Shown piece after piece: positions 21,515 to 32,627 of a stretch of 64,000 bases of DNA. The notes under the pieces were generated by a model that was not told the DNA's origin, ran no database searches, and was given only the letters and a program-made list of their open reading frames with translations. Position 1 is the stretch's first letter, and each line of letters opens with the position of its first letter. The stretch comes from Apophysomyces variabilis (taxonomy: Eukaryota; Mucoromycota; Mucoromycetes; Mucorales; Mucoraceae). Position numbers and translations under genes: made by a program. The stretch lies in the NCBI GenBank assembly GCA_002749535.1, contig MZZL01000125.1:1-64000 (forward strand). The letters are read 5' to 3'.

Positions 21515-22285
21515 TTAACGGTAAGACTTCTGGTAACGAGCACGGGCACCGGGACCACCAAACTAGAAAGGCAATGGTAAGTGATCAATTTTAGCTTTTG
21601 TCCATGTACCTTCTTGGGTTCGCAACGGCGGGGATCGGCGACCAGGAGAGTACGGTCATACTGCACAAGGATCTCCTTGATCTCCTTCTTGGATGCTTCA
21701 TCGACAAACTTCTGGTAGAAGGCAACAATGGCCTTGGCAAGAGCCTGACGGATAGCATACACCTGCGAGGTGTGACCTGAGAACAAAGACATTGTTCAGC
21801 TCCCAAAACAGTTCATAAAATGATCAAGGCATAAAAAGAAGAATCACATACCACCACCCTGGACACGAAGTCTGATATCGACATTGGCGAAACGCTCCTC
21901 ACCAAGAAGAAGGACAACTTCGTACACCTTGAACTTCAGAATTTCGGGCTCAAGGAGTTCAAGAGGAGAACCGTTGACGCGAATGAGACCGCGTCCACGC
22001 TTACAATGGGCAACGGCAGTGGCGGTTTTCTAACCAGCAAGAAACTTGGTCAGTTTCGTCTTCTTTTTCTTTTCTTTCTTAATGAATGGTGTTGATGTCA
22101 TCGCTATATGCTCTCAAAGCATCCCCATTTTTGCTCTGTTTCTCTTCCCAAATCAACATTCCATCGCTGTGATAAATAAATCTTTTCCTTCTTTCTGTCT
22201 AATTCAAAATGCGCATTCCCCATTTGCTCCCCGATTTTATCGCCGTGATACGCACCTTGCGGCCAAAAGTTTGAACAGCTTCCAT
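21515..22285 (-). CDS. RPS16: 40S ribosomal protein S16 (uS9)
   Basis: Small-subunit protein whose C-terminal tail reaches the decoding site. Four exons: 22285-22256, 22029-21852, 21776-21610 and 21562-21515; 140 residues. [10 protein letters not shown], then [40 protein letters not shown] and the invariant tail [13 protein letters not shown] with terminal arginine. The first intron (226 nt) is long for this window, as often seen near the start of ribosomal protein genes. It lies 281 bases upstream of the 14-3-3 start codon, same strand. Confidence 0.96.
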
Positions 22286-22817
22286 GGCTATACGGCAAAC
22301 ACAAAAAAAAGCGACAAGTTAATCAATCCATCCGTTATCTAGCATGTATATACAGCATTGAACGGCTGTTATTATGGTAGTTCGATGATTTACCTTTTAC
22401 GCTGAGAAAAAAGGAAGGATTTCTAGCTCACCCAAAGGCAGTGCTTTTCCCTCAAGAGAAATCCGACCAACCTTGTGCCCGGGCCGCAACTAGAGTCACA
22501 CAAGTTGTCGGGAAATTTTCCAATGAAAAATATTTCCGACACGATGCATACCAGGCAACTTTTTTGATTGACTGGGAAGTGAAAACACTAGAGACAAGGA
22601 AACTGTTAAAGAAACTATGGGTTTATGCAAATATCAGCATGAAAGGAAAGGAGTATAACATTCAATCAGCATGTCAAGTGAAACAGTTGCGTTCGGGAAG
22701 AAGAAGCACCTTTACTATTGCCAGCACGCTACCGTAGAACAACGCAGATAAATACCTGGTTGATACCAGGGTCTACAGTGCAAGGCTTAAATAACATCTT
22801 TATTTCTTGCGCTAGCG
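22286..22817. other. Promoter side of RPS16 and spacer
   Basis: Contains an unsupported 98-codon plus-strand frame (22441-22737) with no recognisable motif. No other gene is seen. Confidence 0.3.
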
Positions 22818-23228
22818 AATGTTTACGTTAGGCGTAGCCAAAGGTGGTTGGATTGAGGCACTAAAACGTAAACAAATAGACGTGATATGTGTGGTATTGT
22901 ACCTTCTATTCTTGGTTGATGTTCCTTTGCGTATATGTTCAAGATGTAGAGCAGGGCAGCAAGATTTTGGACCGCATTATTACTATACATAACGGCGTAA
23001 CTTATGCACGTTGCTAATAATGAATTTGCTAAAGCCAATACGAGAGTCAGGAGTATATGGAATTTCAGGGTGAAGAACAGAAAACCAGGATAATATTCCA
23101 TGATGTGCGGAAACATGTGTCATGTTCTACCATTTATGGGGCTTACCCGTCATCAGCCGAGGAATTAGGCACTAGAAGAGAAATCCTAGAAGAGCTGAAT
23201 GAAAGACAAGCGGGAGAACCTTTGTGCT
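22818..23228 (+). other. Unrecognised coding-like segments, plus strand
   Basis: Two plus-strand stretches look translated. One from ATG 22818 begins MFTLGVAKGGWIEALKRK and stays open to about 22994, with an optional GTAAAC-to-AAG intron at about 22869-22944. The second, about 23027-23228, ends in EELGTRREILEELNERQAGE and a TAG. I found no reliable join between them and no family match; the opposite strand of the first is also open (22823-23116). It may be a lineage-specific gene or a relic. Confidence 0.3.
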
Positions 23229-23559
23229 AGTAACTGAAGCGCTAACGAATGTCGTCTTTGAGTGGAGGCGATATGTCTGATCAGCAGAAGTAACTCATGG
23301 ATAGCATCCTGAAATTGGTATTCGCCAGAGGTAGTCTATATGAGTAGTGGCTGTGTTTAGAACCTAATACTTCTATAACCTGAGCTGACGGTTCTTACTT
23401 ATCTGATAACTCAAGTTTTTTATTCTGCGAGTCCACAAGCGCTGTAGTACGGTATCTCGTGAACATCAAATTTATTCGAACTGTATCAAACTGGTTCCTG
23501 GTTATAGATTCATAGTACTGCACTTCACTTTCATTTGGAGGATATCCTGCCCATTGACA

Positions 23560-24090
23560 GAGTTACCCATGCGCCAGTCAGTGATCGGACAGCAAGAGGA
23601 TGACGTTAGTATAAGTCAAAGAATGCAACTGAAGAGCAGTGACACATACTAGCAGGGGGAATAGCCCTGGAGAAAGAGAAAAAGAAGTCCAAAGAAGAAA
23701 CAAAGCGATCGCCATTTCACACGCTTTTGAAAAGGAATATTTATGAAATAGGGTCATGATATCTTTCCCGACAGCATCGTGAGGACGTTCCACGCTACAT
23801 AGATACTTCAACAATAGATAATGATAACATGAACTTGCCCGTTCAGCAAGTCAGCTAGACCTGAAATCGTCTGTACATTGAAGATGACGCATGAAAAAAA
23901 CAGATACAACATAGCCAGTTACATGGGACGTAGAAGGAAAAGGTCTATTACCCATCAAATCGCGGCCACATCTAACTATATCAAAACATGCTGAAATCAT
24001 GCACAAGGGACCTGGACTATAAAGAAGAGGCAACATTTTCTGTTGCATAAATGGATGGTCTAGTGCAGGAATAAAGAATGAAAAAGAGAT
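23560..24090 (+). repeat. Diverged dispersed repeat, copy A
   Basis: Aligns by eye with 49500-50040. Shared blocks in the same order include a purine-rich AAGAAGTCCAAAGAAGAA core, a TTTCACAC block, CAGATAATGA-like and CTTGCCCG/TTGCCCG blocks, and a TCTAGTGCAGGAATA block near the end. Translated in the same frame both copies give similar peptides (VSISQRMQLKS here, VSLGQRVQLKS in copy B), so the ancestor was probably coding. Stops break the frame in both. Bases 23229-23559 before it hold nothing supported. Confidence 0.55.
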
Positions 24091-24712
24091 ATTGAACAGA
24101 GACAAAACGAAATGCTTTCAATAAGATATTACGCGCATCAGGTATGCGACGTATACACGACCTATTACGCTAAAGCAAAAACGCGCCTCAACCGAGATAT
24201 ATTGATCCCACTCATGAACGCAGAATCATTTGAAACAGATGCAAGGTATGTTAAGAAACCTGCATTTCTCGCTCGTCTTCACTTGCTCCTTTATCCCTTG
24301 CCATGACGTACAACCACGAGCAATAGCCCCGTCGAGACAGTTTTATTATTGTAAAATAAGCGCGTCCTATACTTGAAGGAACCATCGCCTAATACATCAA
24401 TTTCGAACTAAAGTAGCTCAGAGGAAATTATTCTATTCAAGCATGGCGACCGCAGTCGTTCGAACGTTTAGCACGGAGCCTTAGAATTTTTGAAAAACAA
24501 TTCTACCGGTTCGCTAGGATCGTGATACCTCTAAATTGTAACGTGGTAATTGCACTTTCCTGTTAATACTATAGATGGTTTGAACGCGTAGTAACATGCA
24601 TATAAAGCGTGATTATAGGATCAAACCGCTCAAACTATTGGAACCAAACATTTATATTTACAAAAGCAGAATTATAGATTCGTGTAACTCCGTGAGGGTG
24701 CTCTTTGAATGC
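24091..24712. other. Spacer
   Basis: Contains one 64-codon plus frame (24112-24306) without support; otherwise AT-rich 3' flank of the ELF1 gene. Confidence 0.35.
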
Positions 24713-25247
24713 TTAATATTCGCCATCATCGTCATCATCATATGGGCTTAATCGATCGGTGGAATAATCCTGAAGTGGTACAGGTCGTGCATCGTCGTCT
24801 TCAATTGACTGCCTCAAGCGTTCTCTCTCTTTTTGCTTTGCTGCTCGCCTGCTTTTGTTTACCAATTCACATGCATCGATCCATGCTGAATATACATCAA
24901 CCGGCTCATCTAGATCTGAGAACAGGAATCAGAATTCGCTCGTAAAAGTTTTTTTTTCCTCACATGTGATAGACGTTTGCCAAGTGACATCGCAAATTTT
25001 ACACGATAAGTGGCCAACCTTGTTAGAATGATCCCTGTCATTTTATTAGTAATCTAGCATATAAACGCTTAGTGCTAAACACTTACAGTTTACATTCAAT
25101 ACTGTTTTCGTGATTGCAGAACAGACAGTTAAACTGTGTATCCAGCTTAGCTTTCTGCTTCTTCATTGGCTTCCTTTTCACACTACGTTTACCCTAGATC
25201 CTGAATTATTTCATTGTTATCCTCTGTATATCTTCTCTGCTTACCAT
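24713..25247 (-). CDS. ELF1: Transcription elongation factor 1 homolog (Elf1/ELOF1)
   Basis: Small zinc-ribbon factor that travels with RNA polymerase II and helps passage through nucleosomes and transcription-coupled repair. Four exons: 25247-25245 (only the ATG), 25193-25087, 25034-24964 and 24915-24713; 127 residues. The family signature is clear: [20 protein letters not shown] basic tail, [14 protein letters not shown] with the first Cxx[13 protein letters not shown] with the second CxxC, then [14 protein letters not shown]. The C-terminal extension is charged, ending DDDDDGEY. No single open frame longer than 84 codons reveals it; the gene appears only after splicing. All four zinc-binding cysteines are present. 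Confidence 0.93.
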
Positions 25248-26167
25248 GGTAGGCCTTCCTTTTGTCTAAGAGTGATGACGGAGAGACTGAGATTTAGGTG
25301 ACCCTATTATGACTACGGGTTTCGGACCTTGAAAGTTTTGCAACTGATGACGCTGTTAAACTTCGTCCTTAACAGGTTTTAGGAATAATATCTTGTGTAT
25401 ACAATAGATTTGCGCTGTTGAATAGCATATGTTGCGTCAATTGAAGGTCAAAATGATATAAATATAATGTTGCCTCCCGCATAACCTAGTTGCTAATGGG
25501 GCATATTTGTATGCGTTTTATCCTAACCTGGACCCTTTCCTGGACGCAAAACTTAATTAGCATGTTTGATAAATAATGCAAAGCAATATCAAAATGTTCA
25601 GACGCTTATAACTATGTGACTAGGTTTAATACACGTCAAATCATATATCTTTGTAACAAGGAGCGGCAGTCTTTTATTATGATAAAATGATGACTTCTAT
25701 CACCGCTTATGCCATGAATAGATACATGTCTAACTTTGATAGAAGTGACTAGTAGATTTACAATAAAGTGAAAACTACTTTAATGTCACAAGGCAGATTC
25801 TAAATTCTGTTGGGATTCTGGTAGTTCCTTCTATCCCAGACTGGTTACAAAACTTGACTGCGTTTGGACGCGGGAGTAATGGTGATCATTTAACGTAAAT
25901 CAGCGTCAAGGTGACCTTAATGTCATAACCTTTCTCTCCATTGACAATACGATTATTGTCCCTTTCATATTTCTTCTGTTTTCCCTTTGTTGTACCTTCA
26001 ATTACCATTCAATAAGGATATATAAATGGTGAGAGATGGTATACAATAACATACAAACCCAAGCGTATCGATGTGATCAACTAATTGTTTGGGAGACTAC
26101 TGGATTTACTGTAGCTGTGAATATTGTGAGTATACTGATAATTATTAGTATTATTGTACTGTAATAG
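25248..26167. other. Spacer carrying a dispersed repeat
   Basis: Upstream region of ELF1, then the repeat described for 25400-25640, then AT-rich sequence. No gene is supported. Confidence 0.4.
25400..25640 (+). repeat. Uninterrupted copy of the repeat split by the DIRS element
   Basis: Aligns from its left side with about 4480-4616 and from its right side with 8884-9000. Examples: CCCGCATAACCTAGTTGCTA here versus CCCGCATAATCCATTTACTA at 4559, and CTGGACGCAAAACTTAATTAG versus CATGGACGCAAAATTTATTTAG at 8889. The two halves meet here exactly where the DIRS element interrupts the other copy. A shorter match to its left edge occurs near 11.78 kb. What the repeat itself is remains unknown. Confidence 0.7.
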
Positions 26168-26371
26168 ATGTTACGACCAGTTAATGCGTATACTTCTTCG
26201 GAACCTTTCATGCAGTATTCCACTCTAGTCGAACTAAAAGAACTTGATTCTCGTTCAGTTCCACTGCTTTTATATCAATGCCCTGCAAATAATATATGTC
26301 CACTCAACCAGTTTGCCGATATTTCGCTTGTGAAACCTCATCCCGGGCATGTGACTTCTTTCGGAATTTGA
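26168..26371 (+). other. Short open frame, possible phosphatase C-terminal relic
   Basis: A 67-codon frame ending eight bases before the PP2C start codon. The segment LLLYQCPANNICPLNQFAD recalls the C-terminal CP(L/F)xxF region of histidine acid phosphatases, but there are no upstream catalytic motifs. It could equally be a chance frame in the 5' leader of the next gene. Confidence 0.2.
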
Positions 26372-26378
26372 ATAATAT

Positions 26379-29069
26379 ATGCCTCCGCAAACATACGAAA
26401 AAATACTTGACCATACCATAGTGGATCGCAACATCCCAAGCATGCAATCTGTCGACACCGAGCTTCGCCAGCTGAATCTATCTGATCAGCTGCGGGGAAA
26501 TTCCTCCTTTATGAAAGTGATGGCGACATTGTTCCATTATGGCAACCAGCCATTGAATGCTGCCCAGCTTGTGGTCGCTGTAAGAGCATTGGACTTGCTA
26601 CCACTCAGGTGATTGTCGTTCGATGATACGATCCAGATAACACAACGCCCCACTTTCTGGAGGAAGCGAGCGTTGGATTATGTGGACCATGCGGCGAGAA
26701 AGAACGCAGCTTGGCCTCTATTTCTCACAAAGTCTAATCTGAGTCGTTGCATTTAGAGGCGAAACACCGAAGAGTACCATTCAAGGCATTATTTCGACAT
26801 CTCGGAAGGCTGCAAGAGATTTGAAGCAACCAGATCCATTCGATATTGTCAAGGACGGACCAGGTGGACGACAGACAAAGTATGCGATAGCAGAGAGCGT
26901 TCTTAGCGGAGCAGAATTACCACCCGTACAGGATATACCGGATCAGCCTATCATCATTAAGCCGGTAGAGCATTCATCATCTTACGCCGTGTCGTACACT
27001 TCGCATCTAGGAAAGCGCGACAGAAAACATTTTAAGAACCGTCGCTCAGGAGGTCTGCCCATAAGAAAGAGGAAGCGAAGCGGCGACTATGACAACGATT
27101 CGGATGGGGTAATCAGCGATATTGGTAGCGGCTCAGATGATGACGATTGGTAAGATGATCATATAAAACTTTAAGCTACATTATATTAACATCTTGCATT
27201 TTTTGATACAGCTTCGTATCTGCAGAGTCAGGAGGAGAGGAAGGCGATTCGCAGGATAATTCTCAGTTTGAGGAAGACACAATCTGCGATTACTCATTGC
27301 TCTATGCCCCTCCACCTGCGGACATGGACTATATCGATCCTATTAATTTCGAAGAATATCCAAAAGCTTCTTATTTTGCGGCGGTCCAACAGAAAGGTTA
27401 TTCTTACCCAAGATTCCGGTCGCATGAAAAGATCAAGATTCCGAAACCACACTGTGAAGATAAGTTCCGCGTGACTGATATTGTTCGTGAGGAAGGAGAT
27501 GTCAAAAAGATTGTTGGTCGGTTATTTATATTGGCGGATGGACACGGTGGTCCTGGTTGCTCCGAATATTTTGTACGTAATACCCCAGCAGCTATCCAAA
27601 CTCTCTGTGCGAATTACGAGCCGCAACAGCTTGCCGACAAAGACGTTCAACTCTCCTTTGAACAGGACATAAAGCGAATGGTAGAGCAGTTGGATGAAAA
27701 ATATTTGGCAATCAAACGTGCGCAGCATGGATGGCAGAACAAAGATACGGAAGATATAGACATGGAAAAAGGAAATGACCATTTGATAAGAAGACATGAC
27801 GGTATAGAACCTGAGTCCCAGAATAGCTCTAGTGCAGTAACTAATGACGGATGTACCTTGGTCTTGAATATCTTTTTTGGCGATTGGATGATTAACGTGA
27901 ATGTCGGTGATTCTCGCACTATTTTGTTATCAGCCCCTGAGCCAGGTCCAACTCCTACAACATACCCAATAGCAAGCGGCGTTGACAAGGACTATCTGAT
28001 GGAAGTTGTGTTTGCTTCTCAAGACCACAAACCTTACTTGGAACACCTTGCTCGGGAAATTTTGGAAAATGGTGGTGAATTTGTGGATGCTGTTCAGAAT
28101 CGTGTCATTAAAGTAGAACTCGATAAGTTGAGAGAAGACGGTAATCGACAGGCGAAGAGAATCGCGCTAAAGAACGCACGGATCCGACCTAAAGATTATC
28201 AATCCGTAGCCAACGATCACAATGGTGATACAACCGTACAAAGCTGGGCTGCCCAAAGTGCAGTTAGAACCACAGCAAACAACTATCCGGCGCGTCGTGT
28301 ATCTGATGACCGTATTCCCTCCCTGAACGTAGCACGATCGTGTGGTGATCTGGATTTCAAGATGGACCCAAAGCGAAAAATAATTTCATGCGAACCAGAT
28401 GTGACATTCATAAAGATCTCTGATAGCGTGAGTGAGAACGCTTCCGGTAATGAAAACACAGAAAAAACAAACGACACGACAACAAGGACAATCCTTACAT
28501 GTGGTCCACGTAATGAGAGGCGGCGCCATTTTCTATTCATGAGCACTGATGGAACCTTTGATTATATGTATGAAGAGACACCAGAAAGACAAAATCGAGC
28601 CATTGCAAAAGCTGTTGGGGCAATGATCGAGGATGGAGAGAAAATAGGCAGTTACCTCTTGGAACAAGAGAAAGATATAAAGACAATCGAACACATACCA
28701 GATAACGCGGACAATACAGAGGCAAACACGACACAAGACATTGAAATGTCTGAATCACAACCTGAACAACAACTTAAATCAGAAAATGAAGAGCATAAAG
28801 AACCAAAAGCGACTGATACGGAAGAGGCAGAAGTGAAAGATGAACAACCAGCTGAACAGGCCTCGGAAGAAACGTTGCTTCCTCCACCCCCACCTCCACC
28901 GCTTTTATTCCGTGAGCTAACAGAGCAGGAAGAAAAGATACGTAAAATCAAGGAGCGGACACTTTCGATGACGGCGCGGTATTTTGCTAATAGAGAGAGT
29001 GCGCATGGATTTTTTTCTTCAAAACTACAAGATTATGATGACTGTACCGTTATGCTTATTGAAATATAA
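26379..29069 (+). CDS. PP2C-type Ser/Thr phosphatase with N-terminal winged-helix-like domain
   Basis: Predicted metal-dependent protein phosphatase. Three exons: 26379-26608, 26757-27149 and 27212-29069; 826 residues. Residues about 45-100 (FMKVMATLFHYGNQPLNAAQ, then GETPKSTIQGIIS) resemble a fungal winged-helix domain of the Gds1/HARE type. A basic stretch (KRDRKHFKNRRSGG, RKRKRSGDY) suggests nuclear targeting, followed by an acidic linker. PP2C motifs are dispersed in the C-terminal part: ADGHGGPGCSEYF, NVNVGDSRTILL, LNVARSCGDLDFK, FLFMSTDGTFDYM and DDCTVMLIEI, so metal-binding aspartates are kept. Long inserts separate them, including an acidic region before a seven-proline run (PPPPPPP). 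AATAAA follows at about 29090. The substrate is unknown. Confidence 0.85.
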
Positions 29070-29363
29070 CGTCGTTCGTGAACTCTTCCAATAAATTTGA
29101 AATGTATATATTGAACCTTCGCTACAGAATTTTAAGGTTTAAGAGATTCTGACTATGTAAAGCGGATCTTGAGGAATTCCTCGTTAATTCAAGATGACAA
29201 TTTCTATAGTAAAGCATGACCTTTTTTGCTTGGTATAGAGAGAATTTTCAGGCGTCCAACTTAATGACCTATCGCCGTGGACACGTTTAATTTAGTAGAC
29301 TAACAAATCCCTATAAAAGGAACGGTCTGTACAACGTGCAAACGTATTGAACAGATTTTACGA

Positions 29364-30026
29364 TTAGCAATACATAAGCGGGGCGCTGTCCATCTCATCT
29401 TGGCTGGGCGTTTGTTTCTTCGAAACCACGTTGTTAGCAGGAACTGGGCCTGGTGTGGTGCGGTTCGAACGTAAATCAGCAGTAGATAAGCGAGGGGGCG
29501 ATAAGGACATCCTACTTTCATCTGTCGTTTGCCGCCTGCGTTTAGTGCAGCCGCCCACATGGCTGGTCACGGATTGGCGCTTGCCTTGTCGAACATTGTC
29601 GGAACCCCTATCGAAGAATTCTTCGCTTATCGAAAAGGGGTCAACATCATCCCCGCACCCTGACTGAGTTGAGCGGTCAATGCAAGACGGATGCTGAATA
29701 ACAAGATGCTCTCCGCCAAATATATCAAATTCGTTTCCAAGGTAGATATCATGCGCATTGTAATATCCACGACACGGACCATAGAGACGATCACGGAGCG
29801 GTACGGCAGACAAGAACGATAGATGGCATATGGTCATTGATGACTTGCGAAGACTATGCGAATGCAGAAGCAAGTTGAAGGATTCATCTTGTTCCGTACT
29901 TGCATGCAATTGACCATTCGTATTCTCTCTGCGCCACATCAGACCCCTTTCGCCGGTAATAAAGAAATGATATTGAAGAAAAAAAAGTCTGAGAATCAAA
30001 CTAAAATTCGGTTTATTTATTGGCAT
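29364..30026 (-). CDS. Hypothetical protein
   Basis: A minus-strand frame of about 220 codons from ATG 30026 to TAA 29364. The central part (CRGYYNAHDIYLGNEFDIFG) and the basic Ser/Thr-rich C terminus (GGCTKRRRQTTDESR) look translated. The first ~25 codons are hydrophobic and overlap a pyrimidine-rich run ending in AG near 29950, so that part may be an intron end and the true start may lie elsewhere (for example Met-Trp-Arg-Arg near 29943). It sits tail-to-tail with the PP2C gene, 294 bases apart. No family is recognised. Confidence 0.45.
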   Translation of the reverse strand: MPINKPNFSLILRLFFLQYHFFITGERGLMWRRENTNGQLHASTEQDESFNLLLHSHSLRKSSMTICHLSFLSAVPLRDRLYGPCRGYYNAHDIYLGNEFDIFGGEHLVIQHPSCIDRSTQSGCGDDVDPFSISEEFFDRGSDNVRQGKRQSVTSHVGGCTKRRRQTTDESRMSLSPPRLSTADLRSNRTTPGPVPANNVVSKKQTPSQDEMDSAPLMYC

Positions 30027-30821
30027 CGGCTCGAATAAGAAATTTTCTTCTTTAGCAAGCCCAAGCAAAGCGAAGTCCTATTTTATCGAATCTAAAAAGC
30101 ATAAATAGATCTCGTAAAATGAACATGAGAGTTAGGAGGAAAGAAATCAGAACACTAGTACGACGAATTAACTACTAAGGACTCTCTTTCCGACAACTTC
30201 TACTGACGTGATCAATAACACACGTCAGGCTTCAAAGAAAGCCAATAATAAACCGTATCTTATACAATGGTGACAATATGCTCAAAGGAGAACAAACCAA
30301 AAGAAATAGACAATCCTAGAATCTCTCAGGATTTCTTTTTATGGCTCACTCATGGTTTTTTTATTACCTATATGGCACTGTAAAACTCTGTCTTTCCGTT
30401 CCAGTGTGTTATTTCCCGTCGAACAACCTGTAAACTATATCACTCATATGAATCACCATTGTTGTAACGTAAAAGACGTCCAGAGAAGACTGCAGACCTG
30501 AGCCCTCAGAGATATTTTCTAAACTATTGCCTAAACCATGAAAACATGTTCAAAACTTTCTTTCATCGAAGCGCCACATATTGCATATGTGGATGACTTG
30601 CAAACAATGCTTTGAACACACTGTATTATCCGCCAGCTTCTCTTTTGTAAACATGGTACATGATAAACCCACCATGGCTTTTTTTTTTGAGGGGGGTTAA
30701 GGTCATAGGAAACGGTATGTCTGATTATTATGATAGTTGTATCGATATAGTGTTGTAAACGAGTATTAAATCGCGAACCTGTTATTACCGTATAATCTAC
30801 TTAGACCAGCAAAATGTCAAT
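30027..30821. other. Spacer between the hypothetical gene and snurportin
   Basis: AT-rich with homopolymer runs; no open frame or motif worth calling. Confidence 0.4.
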
Positions 30822-32286
30822 TCAAGAAATAGTATTGCAAAAGCGCGAATTCAACTCATCTAATGGCACCCAGCACGCTAAAGGTGTGGATCCAGTCTCA
30901 TAATGCGCTTCTCGAAGATAAAACAGTAGACCATCGATCTCGTAGTTCAGACCCTGTTGACCAACATAGCCAGAAGGGGATGTAAGCACTTTCCCAAGCT
31001 CGCTTGTGGGTATTGGTCTCAATGGCTGAAACCTGTAATATCTGTTATCAAAAGTGGCCGTATCCATCTCAGTTGTATCCAATCTTGTCTGGAGCCAAAA
31101 ATGTCTAACAAACCTGTATCAATGATGCTTATGTACTACCCACTGACCTCACCGAAAGTCTGTGTCACAGTCATAGATAGAATATCCTTTCCAACACATG
31201 ATATCAAGGACATAAAATGTCCAATGCTTAGCATCATATACACAGTCAAGTACACAATAAGTATCTCGCGACCTATGAATGAGTTGCATTTAAGCGGAAG
31301 CTTTCCATTAGCATTTTTTTTTTACCTTGTCGATTTAGACCCTCCTGGAAGCACTGATTGAAAGCATTTCATAACGCGACCTAATAGTAACGGGTAAGCC
31401 TTTTCCTTGCTAAGAAAACGACCGGATACCATTTCTTTTGCGAGCAAGTGTTTGCCCTTTTCCCCCCATAAAAGTTCCCTGTTATTAAGTAACGTGCATG
31501 CATATAGTTGCCAAGGTTTACCATTGCCACTTGTCACCAGACATCGCTTCCCCACAGGACATATAACCATTGACCAGTTTACAAGTAGATCCTGAGGAAT
31601 ATCTTCCATTGTTTCTGCATACATTAACTGATTTCTGAAGACAGAACATTTAGGAACGAGATCATACCCGATATAAAATACTTACGCATACTTAAGAGCC
31701 TTCTTTTCACGCTGTCTCTTCTTCTTTTCATCTTCGACAATTTCCATACGAAAAAATTTATTTACGTCCGTCATTTCCTCGTCAAAATCACGGCTTCGTT
31801 TCGACGCTATAGTCAGAGAGCTTGCATCAAGCTCTTCCTCTTCCTCTTCCTCGTCGTCATTTTCTTCATCAATTGCCACTTCCAACGCCAATTTTCTTGC
31901 CTGTGTTGTTCGATCTATACGATTCTAATCTCAGGCGGTCAATAATTTTCTTTTCCAAATATATCAATATTGAACCAAACCTTCTTCTGCAGGGCCAAAG
32001 CTCGAGATCGTCTTATGGTCTGGGTATCGGATAAGGACCTGTATTCCATTGGGTTCCGGAATGTACGAAATTGATCCTGTCTATGCGTCTGTGTTTCCTC
32101 ACTTGCGTTCGTTATCATAGTTTGTGTAAACTGCTGCGAAAGCGCTTGCCAATCGACATTAAATTTCGTCGGATCCGGAGCAACTTGATCGGGCTGATCA
32201 GTGTATTGTTGATTCGAAGTAGCTTCATCGTTGGCTTTGTCTAACTGGTTAGGAGGTGTAAATACGAATCCTTGAAATGGATTCAT
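30822..32286 (-). CDS. SNUPN: Snurportin-1, m3G-cap import adaptor for spliceosomal snRNPs
   Basis: Binds the trimethylguanosine cap of U snRNAs and brings snRNPs into the nucleus through importin beta. Five exons: 32286-31981, 31924-31686, 31634-31326, 31272-31153 and 31113-30822; 421 residues. Residues about 70-120 form an importin-beta-binding-like basic region (QTIRRSRALALQKK, then RIDRTTQARKLALE), followed by an acidic run. The cap-binding domain shows IPQDLLVNWSMVICPVGKRC, LPGGSKSTR, YVLDIMCWKGYSIYDCDTDF (tryptophan region) and YEIDGLLFYLREAHYETGST. The N-terminal extension (about 70 residues) is longer than in animals. It diverges from ATG5 across 341 bases. Confidence 0.9.
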
Positions 32287-32627
32287 TGGTACAAAGTGCA
32301 ACCTGTAGACACGAACTTTGGGTGGCAACCTGTTCGTTCACTTGAAGTCACATTTCCATATGCGTTGCACAAGCAACTTGCATAACAAGCTCTGTCCGCT
32401 ACTGGGTTGAAGAAGAAATAACTGCTCAGTACTAATTTCTAGCAGATACAGAAATAATCTATAAGTGTAATGCATTTTTCATAGTAGTAATACTAGATAA
32501 ATTGCTTGCGAACAACGTATTCCATTCGGTATGAGTGCTGTTCAACGGGTTGGAAGAATCAACGAGAAAAATGAAGAACGACCTGCGTGACTCGTTCAAC
32601 GACACCTGTAAGCTTTAACCATTCGCC
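32287..32627. promoter_or_regulatory. Divergent intergenic region, snurportin and ATG5
   Basis: This 341-base interval separates two genes transcribed outward. An AG-GTTGC junction directly before the snurportin ATG may be a 5'-UTR splice site. I see no clear shared binding motif. Confidence 0.4.

Noticed and set aside
22823..23116. Minus-strand 97-codon hydrophobic frame
   Set aside because: The plus strand of the same bases reads more like coding sequence; no known small membrane protein matched.
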